From contig CAAHFI010121849.1 of NCBI GenBank assembly GCA_900893395.1, forward strand, positions 1 through 36,066: a stretch of 36,066 nt of DNA, given 5' to 3'. Made by a program: the position numbers and the translations under genes. The DNA is from Euglena gracilis (Eukaryota; Euglenozoa; Euglenophyceae; Euglenales; Euglenaceae). The notes beneath the pieces were generated by a model. That model was not told the DNA's origin and did not search any database. It saw only the letters and a list, made by a program, of their open reading frames with translations. Shown here one piece after another: positions 1-8,660 of the stretch (positions are counted from its first letter, which is position 1; the number at the start of each line of letters is the position of its first letter).

Positions 1-19
1 CCCTTCTCCACCAGCACTG

Positions 20-110
20 TCGTGCCAGATGTTCCCGTTTTCCCGCACTCATAACATTTTTTTCCAGGGCATTCCCGAGACCAGTGATCTGTGGCCCCGC
101 ACTTGCAGGG
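20..110 (-). pseudogene. Zinc-knuckle-like nucleocapsid traces of the gag fossil
   Basis: On the minus strand this part encodes closely spaced cysteines and a histidine in the style of retroviral nucleocapsid knuckles, for example CKCGATDHWSREC, followed by further Cys-rich sequence (CYECGK). Two adjacent CCHC knuckles bind genomic RNA in orthoretroviral Gag. The position downstream of the capsid-like segment on the same strand supports the gag reading. It belongs to the broken element and continues towards the window edge. Confidence 0.5.
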
Positions 111-699
111 CTGGTCCACCGAGTGGCCACTCCGGGGGCTCCTCGGGGGGGTTTGTTCCCTGTTGGTGGCTGTGGTGAGGGGTTGGGGACCTGGCTGGGC
201 GAAAACTCTGAGCCGCCCTTGCCAGCCCCTGCTGAACCCCTTTCCCTTTTGCCCCGGGCTGGGTGACCTGCGTCCCTCCCGTCCCTTTCCAGGTGACCCA
301 CCCCGGTGCCGATGATTGCCTGTCCTGTGGCCCTCAGGTCCTTTGGGGGTCCGCTTTTGCTCCTCCCTCAGCTGGCTGTGAAACCTTATCTGGGGGGCTG
401 GCCTGGCTTCCTGGGATTTACTTCGGAGACTGAAAAATTGTCGAGGCCCCCAGCCCAGTGGTCTTCCTGGTGGGCTGGGACCCCCCGTCTCCCAAGAACG
501 GCCATAGCTGTCAGACCGTTCCTGGCACCGCAGCTCATTTTCAGCATGTCGAAAAACCTCCTCCAGTCCAGCTTTGTTTCGTGGGGGTGATTTTCACTGT
601 ATTGCCCCCCTGCAGCGTGGCCCCTTCCTCATCATCAGCCTCTCCAGCCCCGCCGGCTGTAGAGCTTGATGAGGAAGGAGTCCCGGTGTGCCCTGACTG

Positions 700-996
700 T
701 CACCGGCTCCCCTTCCCCACAGCCTCCTGGGCGAGTTGTGTTGCCTTTTCCACCGTCAACCCAGGGATGTGCCACAGCCGCACTGTGGGCGCATCCTGAT
801 TTTTTCGGGTCTGCTCCCTGATTATGGCCCTACGCATGGAATCTGGGAGCTGCTGCAGAACCAGAGCCTGTGCTTCCTCCTCAGAGGGGTTTTCCATCCG
901 GCAGAAAATTAATTTAAACTGGCTTTCATATTCACGCCACGCTGGGAGGGTTAATTTGCCCGTGTGTTGCTGGCCTGAGGGCCCTGAGCTGCTCAT
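700..996 (-). pseudogene. Capsid-like segment of the retroviral gag fossil
   Basis: This minus-strand open stretch of about 98 residues has the look of the C-terminal half of a retroviral capsid. The segment LPAWREYESQFKLIFCRMEN is followed by an acidic EEEAQALVLQQLP helix, then RRAIIREQTRKNQ, and finally a Leu/Ala/Glu-rich helix. Retroviral capsid C-terminal domains are compact and helical with a similar Q/E-rich major homology region, and 'LP..MRRAII' type segments are common there. It lies between a Gln/Pro-rich region on its N-terminal side and zinc-knuckle-like traces on its C-terminal side, the expected position for capsid. It is part of a broken fossil and is not proposed to be expressed. 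A host-domesticated gag fragment (SCAN or ARC/PNMA-like) is possible, but nothing here shows it. Confidence 0.5.
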
Positions 997-1758
997 GCAG
1001 CGAGGCCCTGGATGCCGCCGTATTTCTGGCCAGCCAGTTCCAAAATCTTGGAACCTGACCCGTTCCCCATCTCCTGTCGCCGCTGGAGTTCCAGCCGACT
1101 GCTGTGTCCAGGCAGCCGGTCAGAACAAGCATTTTAAATTCCTCCCCACTGGCTGTCCCATGGAAACCTGCTGCATGTAGAGCTGAAAATTTTACTGAAA
1201 AAATCATGAAAATCACCTTTCAGCTCTGGTTTTACAAGGTCTTTGGTGAGGAGTGTCGCCAGCGGCCCCAAAAACATGCTGGCTGCTGGGCTGGGGGCTG
1301 CTGGCTCCACGTGGACCGGAGCGCCTGGACCCCCCGGACCCAGGCTCCCGTGTCCTGGGACCCAAAGGCCAGAGGGGCAGTGCTGCACGATGCTGCCCCA
1401 GCCTCAGGGTCCAGGCGAAAGGGTCCATTGCCCCCGTGAACTCCCTCCTGCGGGGAACCCACAGGCTGGGGGGGCCACTGGTGCTCGGCTGATTTCACCC
1501 CTGGTTGACCCCTGCCCTGGGCCTGTAGATCCTGCTGTGCCTGCTGCTGTGGTTTCGCTGTGCTGGACTGTCCCGTTGTTCGTGAATTTTGCTGAGACTG
1601 TTGCTGCTGCTCCTGGGCTCCCAACCTGGCCAAAAATTAAAAAGTCCGCGAGCTTTAATCTGGCGTTCTGCTTCCTCCCAATCCACCCCATGGAACCCGA
1701 ACGTGCCAGGTGTCTGGGCAGCTGGGGTCCCTCCAGCGGCGGGGACCTGGATTGGACT

Positions 1759-1920
1759 GCCCCCCGCAGCCATGGGACCCTGGGGCTGGCAGCCCCTCGC
1801 AGCCATGGGCCCTGGGGCTGTCTGCCCCCCGCAGCCATGGGCCCTGGGGCTGGCTGCCCCCCGCCAGCCATGGGCCCTGGGGCTGACTGCCCCCGGCTGC
1901 CATGGACCCTGTGGCTGGCT
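1759..1920. repeat. Minisatellite, about five copies of a 32-33 bp unit
   Basis: Five tandem units begin at about 1759, 1792, 1824, 1856 and 1889. Each has a C-run followed by a core like gccatgggccctggggctg. Units differ by a few substitutions and one-base length changes. The repeat lies in the Pro/Gly-rich part of the gag fossil, where on the minus strand it gives a roughly 11-residue QGPW/GP-type repeat. GC-rich coding minisatellites of this kind expand by slippage or unequal exchange. Confidence 0.85.
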
Positions 1921-2140
1921 GCCCCTTGGTTTCTGGGGGCCAGAACCCGAAAACCCACTGGGAAAAACTGCAGTTACAGAAGCTGGGCCGGGGATACCAC
2001 TTCCCCGGGTGTGTGGGCCACTGCCTCCGCTGCCCGTTGCTGGGGCCAGCGGAGAGCCCTGGGGGGCCACAGGCCCCTTGCCTCCAGCACGCTGGGATGG
2101 ACTGGGAGCTGGTGCTGGGGCCAGGAGGCATATTGCCCCC

Positions 2141-2528
2141 TGAAAAGGTGGCTTTGGCTACCTTCCCCCCCCTGACCTCCCTGGGCAGTGGATGAAAGAG
2201 ACCCCCTTTGCTCATTGAAGAAAGGTGCAAGAACCTCACAATTGGCCCATGTGTCCTTCATGGGGGGGCCTTCCACAAAGGAGTCTTCCCCAACGCCCCC
2301 CCCACCAACCGCCCAACCACCCAGCACATTCTTACTATGACGTTGGTACTTTTTGGTGTACATATCTTACCTTTCACAGGCTGGCCTTGGTGCTTTGTAC
2401 ACAATGTTTTATGCTTGTGGTTGGAAGTAAAAGCGCCACGAAGGACAAAAGTCGAGGAAAAAGGAGAGTTCAAAAAAGATCCTACGCAAAGCTGAGTCCA
2501 AAGAAGAAGAAGGACTGAAAGCTTTACA
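2141..2528 (+). repeat. 5' LTR of the Ty3-type element
   Basis: This repeat is matched along its length by 9944-10340. It starts TGAAAAGGTGG and ends GCTTTACA. Flanking dinucleotides on the internal side are AT at both ends, so the unintegrated ends would read ATTG...CAAT, as expected for integrase processing. It contains a C-rich block at about 2296-2322 and a short AGA-rich stretch near the 3' end. A weak AGTAAA polyadenylation-like hexamer lies in the second half. I see no convincing canonical TATA box. Confidence 0.92.
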
Positions 2529-2530
2529 AT

Positions 2531-2543
2531 TGGTAGCAGAAGG
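2531..2543 (+). other. Primer-binding site, initiator methionine tRNA type
   Basis: Two bases after the 5' LTR the sequence reads TGGTAGCAGAAGG. The first ten bases complement the 3' end of animal initiator tRNA-Met (which ends ...TCTGCTACCA), and the match weakens after that. Priming by initiator tRNA-Met is common in Ty3/gypsy and Ty1/copia elements. Confidence 0.75.
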
Positions 2544-2824
2544 TATCCTCTACCTCGACTGCTGTCCTATACCCGTGGCGCGTCGTCGGAAGTCGTCGGA
2601 GGAACGACACCGCCGAGAGCAACAAGAGGAGAAGTGAGCCGCCGAGGAGCTCTGACCTTCCCTCTGACCGCCTGACTGGACCCGGTCTGACCCACTCCTT
2701 TGTGGTTGGCCCCCAGTCAAAGCTTTTTACTAAGGCCAGCCGGACAAAGCCCACCCCCGGGGAGAGACAAAGAAAGAGAACCCTCTCAAGTGTGAAAAGC
2801 CATAGCGTGAGCCTGTGAGCCGCC
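2544..2824 (+). other. Untranslated leader of the Ty3-type element
   Basis: About 280 bases lie between the primer-binding site and the Gag start. The part near 2579-2640 is rich in CGTCGG and GAGGA-type motifs and poor in T. Packaging and dimerisation signals normally lie here in LTR elements, but I recognise none specifically. Confidence 0.6.
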
Positions 2825-4018
2825 ATGACTGAGTCACCACCGCCTGAACAAGAGCCTGAGCATCAGTCCACTCTACAGGACATCGAGGAGAAGCTGAAGG
2901 ACCTCGAGCTCAGAGTCTTCGGCCACGAGTCCAAGGACTCGTCAACCCCTCTCGTTTCCCCGTTCACACCCCACTCTTTTTGGGAGAAGAGGATTGAGAA
3001 GTTCAAGGGTAGCTTGGAGTTGAAAGAAAGTTCTGTGACAGCCAAACTCCCTCCTATCCCGTTGCCTTCGTTTGATGGTTCGGACCTTGAAGCCTTTTTG
3101 AAAGAGTTTGAACGTTGGTTGCGTCTTTCCGGTGTGAAAAGTGCCCCAGAAGCTTTCCAGTTGGATTGGCTCATCCAATGTGTTGTTCCCAAGTACAGAA
3201 AGGTTGTTGAAAAGGTTGTTGAGGAGCAGCCCCAGCTTGACAAAGTGCTTTTGGCATTGTCCCAACTGTTTCCGAAGCTCGAGAACGACCTTACGCTTCG
3301 GGAGTCCCTTGACCATCTCCAGTCCCTTTCAGCCACCCCAGACCCAGCCACAGTGAAAAGGTTGTTGGTTGAGTTTGAGGAGGTGACAGCCAGAATGTCA
3401 AAGGGAGCTTTGGGAGACCAGGAAAAGTACCTCTACCTCTCCAAGAAAATTCACCCCAAGATGTTTTCTGAGTTGAGACAAGACAGGTACTACAAAAGGA
3501 GGACAGAAACTTATGAGGACTTGAAAGTTTGCTTGCTGGAAAAGGCCCAAGAAGATTGGTTGGAACGTCATCTTCAAAAGAAAATTTCGCTGCATACTCT
3601 CCAGGAAACACCCCAGCCACAAAAATCCCAAGGAGACTTGCCCATGGTTGATTCCCAGGTTTCTTCATCTTCCAAGCCTTCAGGGTTTTCCCAGGTTCAA
3701 GGCAAAGGAAAAGGCAAAGGAGTTTACCCCAAAGGCAAAGGAAGTGGTCCTGCCAAAGGCAAGGGCAAAGGCAAGGGTTTTTCCCATGTGCAAGGTGTGC
3801 AAAGTCAGCCCAACCAACCTGGACCCCCTCAGTTTTCTGTTTCTCTTTGGTGCAAGTTTTGTGGGAAGAAAGGTCATTATGAGGACAAATGTTGGACAAA
3901 ACAAAAGAGGAAAGAAAAGCCAAAGCAAAGGAGAAAAGTTCACCCCCATCCTCACAAACCCCCACACAACAACCCGATTCAGCCAAAAAGAGGAAAATTG
4001 ACACACTCCACATTTTGA
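2825..4018 (+). CDS. gag: Gag polyprotein of the Ty3-type element
   Basis: This is a single open frame of 397 residues that forms the virus-like particle shell of the retrotransposon in the cytoplasm. The ATG at 2825 is the first in-frame start after the leader (context GCCGCCATGA is Kozak-like) and is followed by an acidic N-terminus. Residues about 15-33 are a short heptad-like helix (LQDIEEKLKDLELRV). Residues about 75-260 have the helical, Trp/Leu-rich look of a capsid, including LEAFLKEFERWLRL. Residues about 290-325 form a Gly-Lys repeat tract (GKGKGKG repeated). One CCHC knuckle, CKFCGKKGHYEDKC, spans residues 343-356, followed by a strongly basic tail. The 3' end overlaps the protease frame, which fits the frameshift or read-through expression known in this family. 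The frame looks whole. The identification as Ty3-type Gag rests on context plus the CCHC knuckle rather than on close sequence recall. Confidence 0.88.
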   Translation: MTESPPPEQEPEHQSTLQDIEEKLKDLELRVFGHESKDSSTPLVSPFTPHSFWEKRIEKFKGSLELKESSVTAKLPPIPLPSFDGSDLEAFLKEFERWLRLSGVKSAPEAFQLDWLIQCVVPKYRKVVEKVVEEQPQLDKVLLALSQLFPKLENDLTLRESLDHLQSLSATPDPATVKRLLVEFEEVTARMSKGALGDQEKYLYLSKKIHPKMFSELRQDRYYKRRTETYEDLKVCLLEKAQEDWLERHLQKKISLHTLQETPQPQKSQGDLPMVDSQVSSSSKPSGFSQVQGKGKGKGVYPKGKGSGPAKGKGKGKGFSHVQGVQSQPNQPGPPQFSVSLWCKFCGKKGHYEDKCWTKQKRKEKPKQRRKVHPHPHKPPHNNPIQPKRGKLTHSTF

Positions 4019-4019
4019 A

Positions 4020-4296
4020 AGGTACATCCCTCATCACCAATGTGACCATCAATGGGACATCCCTCAAGGCCATCATCGACAGTGGTGCAACGACAAGTGC
4101 CATTGCCCGGAAATGTGTTCCACCAGGTGCCATCATGAGATCGATGGTTGTCCCCATCCAAGTTGGAAATGGAGATGTCATTTTTTCGGATGGGACAGCC
4201 GAGCTCACACTCCAATTTGGGGAGAGCATTTTGAAGCAAGAGGCGTTGGTCATCCAAACAAACGCTTTTGAAGCCGTTTTGGGCATGGATTTTTGA
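4020..4296 (+). CDS. pro: Aspartic protease domain of the Ty3-type element
   Basis: This is a retropepsin-like domain. The active-site triad region reads AIIDSGATTSAIA (the DSG begins at 4078), preceded by alternating hydrophobic residues (TNVTINGTSLKA) that form the first beta strands. The C-terminal signature EAVLGMDF corresponds to the family's hydrophobic-hydrophobic-Gly-x-Asp motif. Retropepsins of LTR elements work as homodimers that process Gag and Pol in the particle. The open frame starts inside the end of Gag and overlaps it by about 130 bases, a layout in which LTR elements express Pro/Pol by ribosomal frameshifting. It belongs to a broken pol region overall. Confidence 0.85.
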
Positions 4297-4469
4297 CCAA
4301 TGAAAAAGTGGGTGGTCTTTTGACACAACCCCCCCTTGCAAGTTGCTCGTGGAAGGAAAAAAGTATCCTTTGATGGAAATGATGGTTCAAGGATTCATCG
4401 GATTTACCGACTCTTCAAAAGGGAAAGTTACACGCTTGTCCCCAATGTCAAAAAGAAGTTCTTTCTCGT

Positions 4470-4850
4470 TTGGAAATCAACGATTTTGACATCGAGGTGG
4501 ACCTATTCGCAAACCACAGAAACTTCCAAGAGGCTCGGTATTGTACCCGGGCGAACAACTCATTTTTCTACGATTGGAGTCGGATTGGAGAAAAGGAAAG
4601 TTCCATTTTGTGGGCGAATCCCCCTTTCTCGGTCCTCGACCGAGTTTTGACCAAGGTGGCCATGGAACCTCTCCGGATGGTTTTGGTTTGCCCGGATTGG
4701 GGAGATTGTTATTGGAGGCGAATTTTGGAAAAGCTCTCCATTGCCCAAGTTCAAGTCCCCAATGGCATGGAAACGTACCGTTCCGATTTTCAAGAAAAAG
4801 CATTGCCAGCCCCACAATGGAATACAATTGTTTCGGTTTTGGATTCCAAG
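4470..4850 (+). CDS. DAM-like (adenine-N6 methyltransferase-type) domain between protease and RT
   Basis: An open stretch contains IEVDLFANHRNFQEARYCT (DLFA at 4500-4511), then FFYDW at about 4563-4577, then ILWANPPFSVLDRVLTKV (NPPF at 4617-4628), then MVLVCPDWG and YWRRI. This D-FA..N...Y.T/..DW/..NPPF/Y..W order is that of the phage Dam family and of the MT/DAM domain known in DIRS retrotransposons. NPPF/Y is the catalytic motif IV of amino-methyltransferases, which flips and methylates adenine using S-adenosylmethionine. I infer a methyltransferase-type fold; activity is unproven, and the usual glycine-rich SAM motif is not evident to me. A domain between protease and RT is not part of the standard Ty3 order. 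It is followed by about 400 bases of charged, Pro/Ser-rich linker of unknown role. The alternative is that it is a structural or RNA-binding derivative that only keeps the motif. Confidence 0.65.
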
Positions 4851-5348
4851 TCGAAAAGCATCCCGATTTCGGAGTTGGACCCCAAGATCGTGAAATGGAT
4901 TTTGAGGAAATGTCGGAAATGGGATTTGGAGCATTTGGTGAATGAAGTCAAAAAGTACCCCAAAGTGAGTGTGGAGGGCATGGAAAGGGAGATTCAAGTG
5001 GATATTGATGAAATCCCGTTGTCTCCCCCCGTTTCACCAATCTCATCCTTGCCCCATGACTCTTTTTCAGATGGAGAAAATTTCAAGTGTCACCGAAGTG
5101 GTGCCGAATTATCAATTGAAGTGGACTTGAGCTTCACCGAGAAGGACTACAAGCCACCAACAATGGTTTCAAGCATGAAGAATTGGAGTTCAATGGAGCC
5201 GATGGTATGGAAGTCCGAGGTACCCCTCTTCCCCCTTCACCGTTTCGGATCGAGAATTGTCCAAGGTGTGTGAAAGGCTTTTGCAACAAATTCCCGTTCC
5301 ACAAAAAGATGGTTTGTTTGACAAGGAAACCGAGAACTTCATGGTGAT
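4850..5348 (+). other. Linker between DAM-like domain and reverse transcriptase
   Basis: The sequence is open at its start and encodes charged and Ser/Pro-rich segments (for example SPPVSPISSLPHDSFSDGE), compatible with an unstructured inter-domain linker. I recognise no domain. It is part of the broken pol region of the Ty3-type element. Confidence 0.5.
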
Positions 5349-5399
5349 TTGCAAGGTGACCTAGCCCGTTTTGAAAAGGAACCCGAATTGAAAGTGCTC

Positions 5400-6340
5400 C
5401 TTGAAAAGTACATGGAAATTTTTGGTCCTCTCCCGAGCCCCGGCATGGGTTGTCAACTCGTCCAATGTGATTTGGAACTCAAGGATGAGTTCAAGGGGAG
5501 GGTGATCCGTGGCAAATGTTGGCCAATGAGCGAAAAGGATTCCATGGAAATTCACAAACAAGTGAATGAATTGGTGGAAAGTGGGTTGGTGGAGAGCTAC
5601 CCCAAAGGAAAGACCCCAACCCATTGTTCTCCAACATTTTTGGTGGAAAAGAAGGAAAGCCAATCGAAAAGGATGGTGGGCCAATACAAAAAGGTCAACG
5701 ACCATGTGAAAAGTCATTCGGCATTTTTACCAAACATGGAACAAATGGTCGAAAATTTGGCCCAATGTCGATGGAAATCAAAACTCGACCTAAGAAGTGG
5801 GTTTTGGCAAGTCGGTTTGAGTGAAAGGGCAAAAGAACTCACCGCATTTGTCACCCCGAATGGTCAAGTTTGGCAATGGAATTGCATGCCATTTGGAATT
5901 CAAGCCGCACCCGCAATTTTTCAAGAACTCATGGAAAGGGTGATTTCGGAAATGAAGGAAAATCCAAAGGTTGCAAATTTGTTGGAACCGAAAAATGGCC
6001 AAAGGAAATGTTTTGTGGGAGCATTTTTCGATGATGTCGGGGTGGGAGCATCGACCATCCCCGAACATTTGTTTTTGTTGGAGGAACTTTTCAAAGTGGT
6101 GAAAAAGCACAAGCTCCGAATCAAGTTGACCAAGTGTGACTTTTTGAAAGAAAGCATTGAGTACCTTGGTTTTTCGGTTCAATGGGGATCATGGAGGCCA
6201 AGTGAGAAAAAGATTCAAGCTTTGGTGGATTTCAAAGTGAAAAGTTTGAAAGATCTCCGTGCTTTTTTGGGAGCTTGCAACTTTTTTCGTCGCCATGTGA
6301 AAGCATTCACATTTTCAAGTGCGGATTTGACCGATCTTCT
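5400..6340 (+). CDS. pol: Reverse transcriptase domain of the Ty3-type element
   Basis: This is a Ty3-type RNA-dependent DNA polymerase domain. In order it has an N-terminal PMSEKDSMEIHKQVNELVES helix region, SPTFLVEKK, a first catalytic Asp in SKLDLRSGFWQV (Asp codon at 5787), MPFGIQAAPAIFQELM (5886 onward), the catalytic FFDD box (6024-6035) and the thumb-side motif EYLGFSV. These correspond to the conserved RT blocks of Metaviridae; FFDD or YxDD supplies the two metal-binding aspartates. FFDD is less usual than the YIDD/YLDD of most Ty3 elements. It would copy the element's RNA into DNA inside the particle using the tRNA-Met primer. It is part of a fossil pol region. Confidence 0.9.
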
Positions 6341-6344
6341 CAAG

Positions 6345-6905
6345 AAAAATGCAAGATTTGTTTGGACCCAAAAAGAAGAAAAGCTCATCGAGGACATCAA
6401 GCAAAAACTTTTGGATGCGGTGCCCCTTGGGGTACCACGGTCATGTGGAGAAATGGTTGTCATTACCGATGCCTCCGACCGGGGGGAGGTGGAACGATTT
6501 TTCAATGGCAATCATTGGACCCCTCTCAAGTCCCTCAAGGATTTGCAACCCAAGGTATGTCCAAAGAAGGTGTGCTCATTCACAATTACCCAAATGAATT
6601 TCCGGTTGGTCCCGATCGGGCATTGGAATTGGAAATGGTGCCCCACAAGGTCCCGGTATTCACTTTGAACAAGAACTTTTGGCCGGTGTGCTAATTTTTT
6701 CAACGCAAAGTCGAATTTTACAAGGTTTGCCGGTTGTTTGGTTTTGTGATCATGAGGCCCTCAAGAATTTCTTGGACAAAGAACCCCCCGTGAATCAAAG
6801 ATTGAGACGTTGGTTTTGTTTTTTGGGTCAATTCAAGATCAAGATTGTGCATACACCCGGAATGAAGAATGAGTGGTGTGATTGGTTGTCAAGGAGTCAT
6901 TTTGA
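6345..6905 (+). CDS. pol: RNase H domain of the Ty3-type element
   Basis: RNase H signatures follow RT directly. There is VWTQKEEKLIEDIKQKLLDA at the connection, VVITDASDRG with the first catalytic Asp (codon at 6468), then WFCDHEALKNFLDKEP (Asp codon at 6748), RLRRWFCFLGQFKIKIVHTP, and NEWCDWLSR with the last Asp near 6880. These are the typical Ty3 RNase H blocks (TDAS, TDH..L..L, H.PG..N..AD.LSR), with Cys in place of the usual Ala before the last Asp. It removes RNA from the RNA:DNA hybrid. It belongs to the broken pol region, so the domain limits are approximate. Confidence 0.82.
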
Positions 6906-7169
6906 CCAAAAGTTCAATGTTGAATTCGAAAATTTGGCAAAAGATGCATTCGAAAAGATGGACTCCCAATTGGATCTTTCTTTGCAAGTTTTGTCGTTTG
7001 AGATGAAAGATTTCAATTTTCCATTGGATTACCCATCGAGTGATTTTGCCGAGATTTGGGAAAAATTGGAACCATGGAAAGCTCAAGTCATCGATGATTG
7101 TTTGTGGTTCAAGGCCAAAGACAAACTTTTTTGTGAGCGAAAATTGGCCATCCCAAGGAAAGTCTTCCC

Positions 7170-8210
7170 AAGTTTCATCGTGGTTACATCGAGCTCATGG
7201 TCATCCCGGTCCCGAACGTACGCTTTGGTCATTTCTCCAAAATTTCCATTCATCCCTCTCGAGAAAGGATTTGTTCGGTTTGTTTCGGAATGTTTTGGGT
7301 TCATGTCAAACATGTGTCATGTCAAAGCCAAGTTCACAAGCCGATCGTGGACTTTTGGGTTGTTTGCCAATTCCTCCCCTTTGCAATGACATCATTTTTC
7401 TCGATTTTGTCGCCCTTGATGAATTCAATTCTTTTGATTACGCTTTGGGCATTGTGGATGGTTTGAGTCGGTTTTGTTTGTACCTCCCATGCCACAAAGA
7501 AGTGACGGGTGAAAAAGTCTTGAAGATGATTTTGAAAGAATGGGTGGAAAAATTTGGTCGCCCCAACGAAGTTTTGAGTGACAATGACATTCGCTTCAAG
7601 TCAAGTTCCGGTTTTTACCAAGAGGCCATGAAATCACTCGGAATCAAGGTTTCGTTTTCTCTTCCGAGGCATCCTTCATCAAATGGTTTGATGGAAAGAG
7701 AAAATCGTTCGTTTGTGCAAACATTGAGATGTCTTGTGCACGAAACGGGTACAAAAGATTGGCCAAAGTTGCTTCCGTACGTCAATTTTGTGATGAACAG
7801 CCAGATTTCAAGTTCGACGGGAATGTCTCCATCGGAACTTTTCCTCGGTCGATCTCCATGGAAATTCGAAAGTGTTGGAGAACCGTGTGAAAGTCCATCT
7901 GTCGAAAATTGGATTTTGGAACAGCTTTTGCTTCAAGAAAAGGCAAGTTTGAGGCTGAAACATCTCAGATCTTTGGCGATGGAGCGGAAAAACAAGGTTC
8001 GGAAACCTGCCGTTTATGAAATTGGTCAATTTGTTCTCGTCCACAAGTCTCGATGGCCCCAGAGAAAAGTCGAAAAGATCGCCAGTCCATGGTTTGGACC
8101 CTACAAAGTTGTTCAAGTGCACTACAACTCTTTGCAAATTTTGGCATCTCCATCATTGGGAGGTTTGGTGAAAGTTTCGTTCTCCCAAGTGAAACACTGG
8201 AGTTCTGTCC
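7170..8210 (+). CDS. pol: Integrase of the Ty3-type element (HHCC, DDE core, GPY/F)
   Basis: This is a complete-looking integrase order. The zinc-binding HHCC starts WLHRAHGHPG (His codon at 7187) and ends CQTC (Cys codons at 7304 and 7313). The DDE core has Asp in FLDFVALDEF (codon 7403), Asp in LSDNDIRF (codon 7580) and Glu in NGLMERENR (codon 7694). A C-terminal GPY/F module reads SPWFGPYKVVQV (GPY at 8096-8104), followed by VKVSFSQVKHW. The spacing from the second Asp to Glu is 37 residues, slightly above the classical 35. The GPY/F module plus a chromodomain downstream is the chromovirus arrangement. The enzyme would join the element's DNA ends to host chromatin. It is part of a fossil pol region. 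Confidence 0.9.
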
Positions 8211-8291
8211 ATGACCCACACAATGACACTTCGTTTTTGTCAGAGGAGTGTGAGGAATTTGATGGTGCACACCCCTGCTTCATTCACAGGT

Positions 8292-8513
8292 CACACAGAC
8301 GACCGAGGAACAGGCGGCGAACAGCGAGGCGCAAGCGACGCACACAGAGGCGCACGCGACGAACGCACGACAAAACCAGAACACGACAGAACAAGGCCAG
8401 AACAGGAAACGCGAGGCGAAAGGCCCAGAACAGCCGAACGAGCACGCGACGCACGGCCGAGCGCACGCGACGAACCCCCAGAAACCAGAAGGACCCAGAC
8501 CCCGAAAGACCAG
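8292..8513 (+). other. 222-nt thymine-free tract encoding a basic, disordered linker
   Basis: No T occurs on the plus strand from 8292 to 8513, although the flanking element sequence is T-rich. Since every stop codon contains T, all three forward frames are open here. The frame continuing from integrase reads as an Arg/Thr/Lys/Asn-rich tail (for example RRRTARRKRRTQRRTRRT). Another frame is Arg/Glu/Asp-rich. GCGACG/GCACGC-like short motifs recur, suggesting growth by slippage. The role is unknown; a basic nucleic-acid-binding linker between integrase and chromodomain is an inference. Confidence 0.9.
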
Positions 8514-8660
8514 TTTCCCTTTTTCTCAGATGGTTACCAGAAGCAAGGCCCGAGGGCCAGAATCAAGTTTCAAGTCAAAGAAATCAAATTTTGAAGTCGG
8601 TCGACATGGAGGTGAATCAAGAGAATTTGGCAGAAAAAGTCGGAGTTTGAGAAGGACAAC

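Larger units (their letters stand above)
1..2140 (-). mobile_element. Endogenous retrovirus gag-region fossil (broken, partial)
   Basis: This is a GC-rich minus-strand relic of a retroviral gag region. Read on the minus strand from right to left it shows a Pro/Gly/Gln-rich stretch, a capsid-like helical stretch, and Cys/His zinc-knuckle-like traces near the left edge, which is the usual N-to-C order of Gag. Protease, pol and env would lie to the left, outside the window. No LTR of this element is visible, and its gag 5' side ends where the Ty3 element begins at 2141. The coding sense is broken in several places, so it is a fossil, clearly older than the neighbouring Ty3 element. The assignment to a retrovirus of the type seen in sauropsid genomes is from memory of such Gag sequences and is moderate. 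A distant Ty3-like gag is the alternative. Confidence 0.6.

Noticed and set aside
84-2195. Several plus-strand open frames of 60-310 residues over the left region.
   Set aside because: They are antisense to the gag fossil and follow from its high GC content and minisatellite. They are Pro/Gly/Trp-rich low-complexity sequence with no domain.
2141-2340. A DIRS or Penelope origin for the element, suggested by the DAM-like domain.
   Set aside because: There are clear direct LTRs, a tRNA-type primer site, a polypurine tract and a DDE integrase. No tyrosine recombinase or GIY-YIG domain is seen.
5361-6182. Minus-strand open frames opposite the reverse transcriptase.
   Set aside because: They are shadows of the RT frame with no recognisable motifs.
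8211-8594. A separate Arg/Glu/Asp-rich protein in an alternative frame after integrase.
   Set aside because: The frame is open because the T-free tract cannot contain stop codons. Openness is therefore not evidence of coding.
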